64,000 nucleotides of DNA from Methylobacterium iners (GTDB taxonomy: Bacteria; Pseudomonadota; Alphaproteobacteria; Rhizobiales; Beijerinckiaceae). The position numbers were made by a program, and so were the translations under genes. The stretch lies in assembly GCF_022179305.1 (NCBI RefSeq), contig NZ_BPQP01000027.1:1-64000 (forward strand). The letters are read 5' to 3'. Positions within the stretch are counted from its first letter, which is position 1. Each line of letters begins with the position of its first letter. Below are positions 61,195 through 64,000 of the stretch, piece by piece. The notes beneath the pieces are model-generated. The model had not been told where the DNA came from, did not search any database, and saw nothing but the letters and a program-made list of their open reading frames with translations.

Positions 61195-61219
61195 CTCAAG
61201 CTTCGCCGAGGTCCTCGCC

Positions 61220-62653
61220 TCAGGCCGCCTTCGCGGTGCCCTGGCGCTCCTTCAGGAAGCGGTAGAACTCGACGCCCTCGCGCAGGCGCCGCTTCATCAT
61301 GTCGGGCGAGCGGACCATCTCGGAGACGATCGAGGCGATCTTGGGCGCGCGGAAGTAGAACTTCTTGTAGAAGTCCTCGACCGAGTTGAAGATCTCGCTG
61401 TGGGACAGGTGCGGGTAGTGCAAGGGCGCCACCTGCACGCCGTTCTCGTCGACGAGCTCGGCGTTCTCCACGTCGAGCCAGCCGTTCTCCACCGCCTGCT
61501 TGTAGAGGAAGGTGCCGGGATAGGGCGCGGCGAGCGACACCTGGATCGTGTGCGGGTTGATGCGCTTGGCGAAGTCGATCGTCTCGCGGATCGTCTCCTT
61601 GGTCTCGCCGGGCAGGCCGAGGATGAAGGTGCCGTGGATGGCGATGCCGAGCTCGTGGCAATCCTTCGTGAACTTCTCCGCCACCTCGACGCGCATGCCC
61701 TTCTTGATGTTGTGCAGGATCGCCTGGTTGCCGGACTCGTAGCCGACGAGCAGCAGCCGCAGGCCGTTGTCCTTGAGCACCTTCAGGGTCTCGCGGGGCA
61801 CGTTCGCCTTGGCGTTGCACGACCAGGTGACGCCGAGCTTGCCGAGCTCGCGGGCGATCTCCTCCGCACGCGGGAGATTGTCGGTGAAGGTGTCGTCGTC
61901 GAAGAAGAACTCCTTCGTCTGCGGAAACTCCTTCAGGCAGTACTTGATCTCCTCGATCACGTGCGCGACCGAGCGGGTGCGGTAGGTGTGCCCGCCGACC
62001 GTCTGCGGCCAGAGGCAGAAGGTGCAGCGGCTCTTGCAGCCTCTCCCTGAGTAGAACGAGATGTAGGGGTGCTTGAGGTACCCGATAAAGTACTTCTCCA
62101 TCTCCAGGTCGCGCTTGTAGACGCTCGTCACGAACGGCAGCTGGTCCATGTCCGTCATGATCTCGCGGTCCTCGTTATGGACCACGGTGCCGTCGGCATC
62201 GCGATAGGACAGGCCCTTGATCTCGGCCATCGGCACGCCGTCGGCGACCTCCTTGACCGTGAAGTCGAACTCGTTGCGGGCGCAGAAATCGACCACCGGG
62301 GCCTGGGCCATGGCGCCGGCGGCGTCGACCGCGACCTTGGCGCCGATCAGGCCGGCGATGAGCTTCGGGTTGGCCGCCTTCAGGGCCTCGATCGTCTTCA
62401 CGTCCGACTTGAAGGACGGCACCGAGGTGTGGAGCACGACGAGGTCGAAATCGTTGGCCTGGGCCACGATCTCGGGCAGCTTGATGTTGTGGGGCGGCGC
62501 GTCGATCAGCTTGGAGTTCGGCACGAGCGCGGCCGGCTGAGCCAGCCAAGTCGGGTACCAGAACGACTTGATCTCGCGCTTGGCCTGGTAGCGGGAGCCG
62601 GCGCCGCCGTCGAAACCGTCGAAGGTGGGGGCCTGGAGGAAGAGCGTGCGCAT
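61220..62653 (-). CDS. hpnJ: HpnJ radical SAM hopanoid cyclitol enzyme
   Basis: 477 aa from ATG 62653 (MRTLFLQAPTFDGFDGGAGS). A B12-binding-like N-terminal region and a radical SAM core with the cluster motif CKSRCTFCLWP near 207-217, and EFFFDDDTFTDN. In the pathway known from Burkholderia and Methylobacterium, HpnJ converts the glucosaminyl tetrol hopanoid to the cyclitol ether. Confidence 0.93.
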   Translation of the reverse strand: MRTLFLQAPTFDGFDGGAGSRYQAKREIKSFWYPTWLAQPAALVPNSKLIDAPPHNIKLPEIVAQANDFDLVVLHTSVPSFKSDVKTIEALKAANPKLIAGLIGAKVAVDAAGAMAQAPVVDFCARNEFDFTVKEVADGVPMAEIKGLSYRDADGTVVHNEDREIMTDMDQLPFVTSVYKRDLEMEKYFIGYLKHPYISFYSGRGCKSRCTFCLWPQTVGGHTYRTRSVAHVIEEIKYCLKEFPQTKEFFFDDDTFTDNLPRAEEIARELGKLGVTWSCNAKANVPRETLKVLKDNGLRLLLVGYESGNQAILHNIKKGMRVEVAEKFTKDCHELGIAIHGTFILGLPGETKETIRETIDFAKRINPHTIQVSLAAPYPGTFLYKQAVENGWLDVENAELVDENGVQVAPLHYPHLSHSEIFNSVEDFYKKFYFRAPKIASIVSEMVRSPDMMKRRLREGVEFYRFLKERQGTAKAA

Positions 62654-62699
62654 GGGGTTCAAGGCCTCAGCGGAGTGACGGGAACAGTGGCGGCGGCGA

Positions 62700-63902
62700 T
62701 CAGAGCGGAGACGCGCCGGCATCGGTGCCGAGCGGTCGTTCCGGGATCAGTGTGCCGTCCGCAACCACGCGATAATCATGACCTTTCCATGTCACCGCCC
62801 CCGAGACGAAGCTCCAGGTGAAGTTCATGAAGGAGAGGATGTCGCGGATCGGCAACAGCCAGTAGGGGTGCGGCGCCAGGCCGAAGGCCCGCTCCAGGCG
62901 GATGCAGAGGAGGACGCGGCAGGCGAGCGCGAGCGCGGCGACGGCGAGCCCGACCTCGCCCGCGCCGGGAATCAGCGCGCCGATGAGGGCCAGCGGGAAG
63001 GCGTGGGTGACGATGGAGCCGGCATAGCCCGCGGGGTCGACGTTGCGGATGGTGCGGTTCCAGCGCAGCTCGTGGCTCCAGAGGCCGGAAAGATCGGTGT
63101 CGACGCAGGTATGCCCGATCGTGAAGCTCGGGATCGCGACGAGGCCGCCCTTCGCCCGCAGCGCCTCGCCCACCGCGTAATCGTCGGCGAGGTCGTCGCG
63201 AAAGGCCTCGAAGCCGCCGATCTCCGTGAGCGCCGCCCGCGTGAAGGCGATGGTCGAGCCGAAGCAGGGCTTGGCGAGGCCGAGGCTTAAGCCCATCACG
63301 ACGTTGGGCAGGAACTGCACGTCGATGGCGAGCGCCGAGAGATGGGCGAAGACGCCCCTGTTCGCCGGCACGCCGTGATAGAGGCAGGTGACGCCGTTGA
63401 CGCCCGGCTGGCCGAGCTCGGCGACGATCCGGTCGAGGTATTCGGGGCGCACCACCATGTCGCTGTCGGCCAGCACGACGACGTCGTGGGCGATTCCCGC
63501 CGACATGTTGATGAGGTTGGAGACCTTGCGGTTCGAGCCGTGCTGGCGGGCATCGACCATGAGGTCGAGGCGCAGGGCCGGATAGGCCTCCTGCAGGCGG
63601 CGCACGATGCCGATGGCCGGGTCCGCCGCGTTCTGGACGCCGAAGACGATCTGGACCGGTCCGGCATAGGCCTGGCGGCAGAAGGTCTCGAGATTCTCGT
63701 AGAGGTTCGGCTCGAGGCCGCAGAGCGGCTTCAGGATCGTCACCGAAGGCCACGGCATCCCCTCGGGCAGGGACGGCCGTGCGCGGCGCGCGAAGCGGCC
63801 GGCGAGGAAGGCGGCCGCGAGCCCGTAGACGCAGCCGGCGAGCGCCAGGAGGAGGAACAGCGGCGAGAGCCAGGTCGGGTCCAGGAGCCAGGTCAGGTCC
63901 AT
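62700..63902 (-). CDS. hpnI: HpnI hopanoid glycosyltransferase
   Basis: 400 aa. N-terminal membrane helix (about 13-35), GT2 domain with VTILKPLCGLEPNLYENL, LADSDMVVRPEYL (DxD) and ELRWNRTIRNVDP (processive-type RW motif), then C-terminal helices. It adds N-acetylglucosamine to bacteriohopanetetrol. Lies 46 bp upstream of hpnJ and is probably co-transcribed with it. Confidence 0.93.
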   Translation of the reverse strand: MDLTWLLDPTWLSPLFLLLALAGCVYGLAAAFLAGRFARRARPSLPEGMPWPSVTILKPLCGLEPNLYENLETFCRQAYAGPVQIVFGVQNAADPAIGIVRRLQEAYPALRLDLMVDARQHGSNRKVSNLINMSAGIAHDVVVLADSDMVVRPEYLDRIVAELGQPGVNGVTCLYHGVPANRGVFAHLSALAIDVQFLPNVVMGLSLGLAKPCFGSTIAFTRAALTEIGGFEAFRDDLADDYAVGEALRAKGGLVAIPSFTIGHTCVDTDLSGLWSHELRWNRTIRNVDPAGYAGSIVTHAFPLALIGALIPGAGEVGLAVAALALACRVLLCIRLERAFGLAPHPYWLLPIRDILSFMNFTWSFVSGAVTWKGHDYRVVADGTLIPERPLGTDAGASPL

Positions 63903-64000
63903 TGGGGGCGTCGCTCGGTCACGGTGCGGACGGGAGGGCCGCCGGGGCGGCGCGAAAGCGGGGCATTCGGGGGCCGGACGGCCCTGTGGGCGTGATTCAA
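63903..64000. other. Region upstream of hpnI at the window edge
   Basis: 98 bases upstream of hpnI with no gene recognised. It presumably holds part of the hpnI promoter or the end of a gene beyond the window. Confidence 0.4.

Overview
The window is GC-rich alphaproteobacterial chromosome, most consistent with Methylobacterium or a close relative. The basis is a complete photosynthesis gene cluster, a hopanoid locus (hpnIJK), the PhyR/NepR general stress pair and the codon use. It carries one contiguous photosynthesis cluster of about 43.6 kb (roughly 9072-52698), flanked by ordinary chromosomal genes. No CRISPR array, insertion sequence, rRNA or tRNA was recognised.

Left flank (1-8960): divergent phyR and nepR with a sigma-EcfG-type promoter facing each way, a DUF1328 membrane microprotein behind a third such promoter, a beta-barrel outer-membrane protein and the Mn/Fe transporter mntH sharing a MntR-like palindrome, an AraC regulator, a DUF2865 protein, a metallo-beta-lactamase-fold hydrolase, a small lipoprotein and a small P-loop kinase.

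Photosynthesis cluster: crtEF-bchCXYZ-pufQ-pufBALMC runs leftward (20193 to 9072). crtDC faces it rightward. crtI-crtB continues into three overlapping one-helix microproteins (26035 to 22990). bchIDO, hemA, and the block bchF-N-B-H-L-M-lhaA-puhA-B-C-bciE-acsF-puhE run leftward (45650 to 26116). aerR and ppsR are followed rightward by bchG, a pucC-family gene, bchP, tspO and a small membrane gene (45950 to 52698). The set supplies ALA synthesis, the Mg branch, the oxygen-dependent cyclase (AcsF plus BciE), both nitrogenase-like reductases, esterification and phytyl reduction, spirilloxanthin-type carotenoids, RC-LH1 and its assembly factors. No bchE, bchJ, pucBA, crtA or idi was seen, which fits an aerobic anoxygenic phototroph with RC-LH1 only. 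Exact PpsR palindromes (TGT-N12-ACA) lie before bchC, between crtE and crtD, over the crtI start and before bchG. Degenerate ones lie before bchF and hemA.

Right flank (52700-64000): a PilZ protein, a truncated GAF ORF, a chemoreceptor lacking the conserved hairpin-tip residues, mutM, ubiE, ubiB, a BrnT-BrnA toxin-antitoxin pair, and the hopanoid genes hpnI, hpnJ and hpnK with a DinJ-YafQ pair lodged between hpnJ and hpnK. Palindromic extragenic elements recur at about 12091-12190, 29869-29975 and 57335-57432; one forms the pufA-pufL intercistronic structure.
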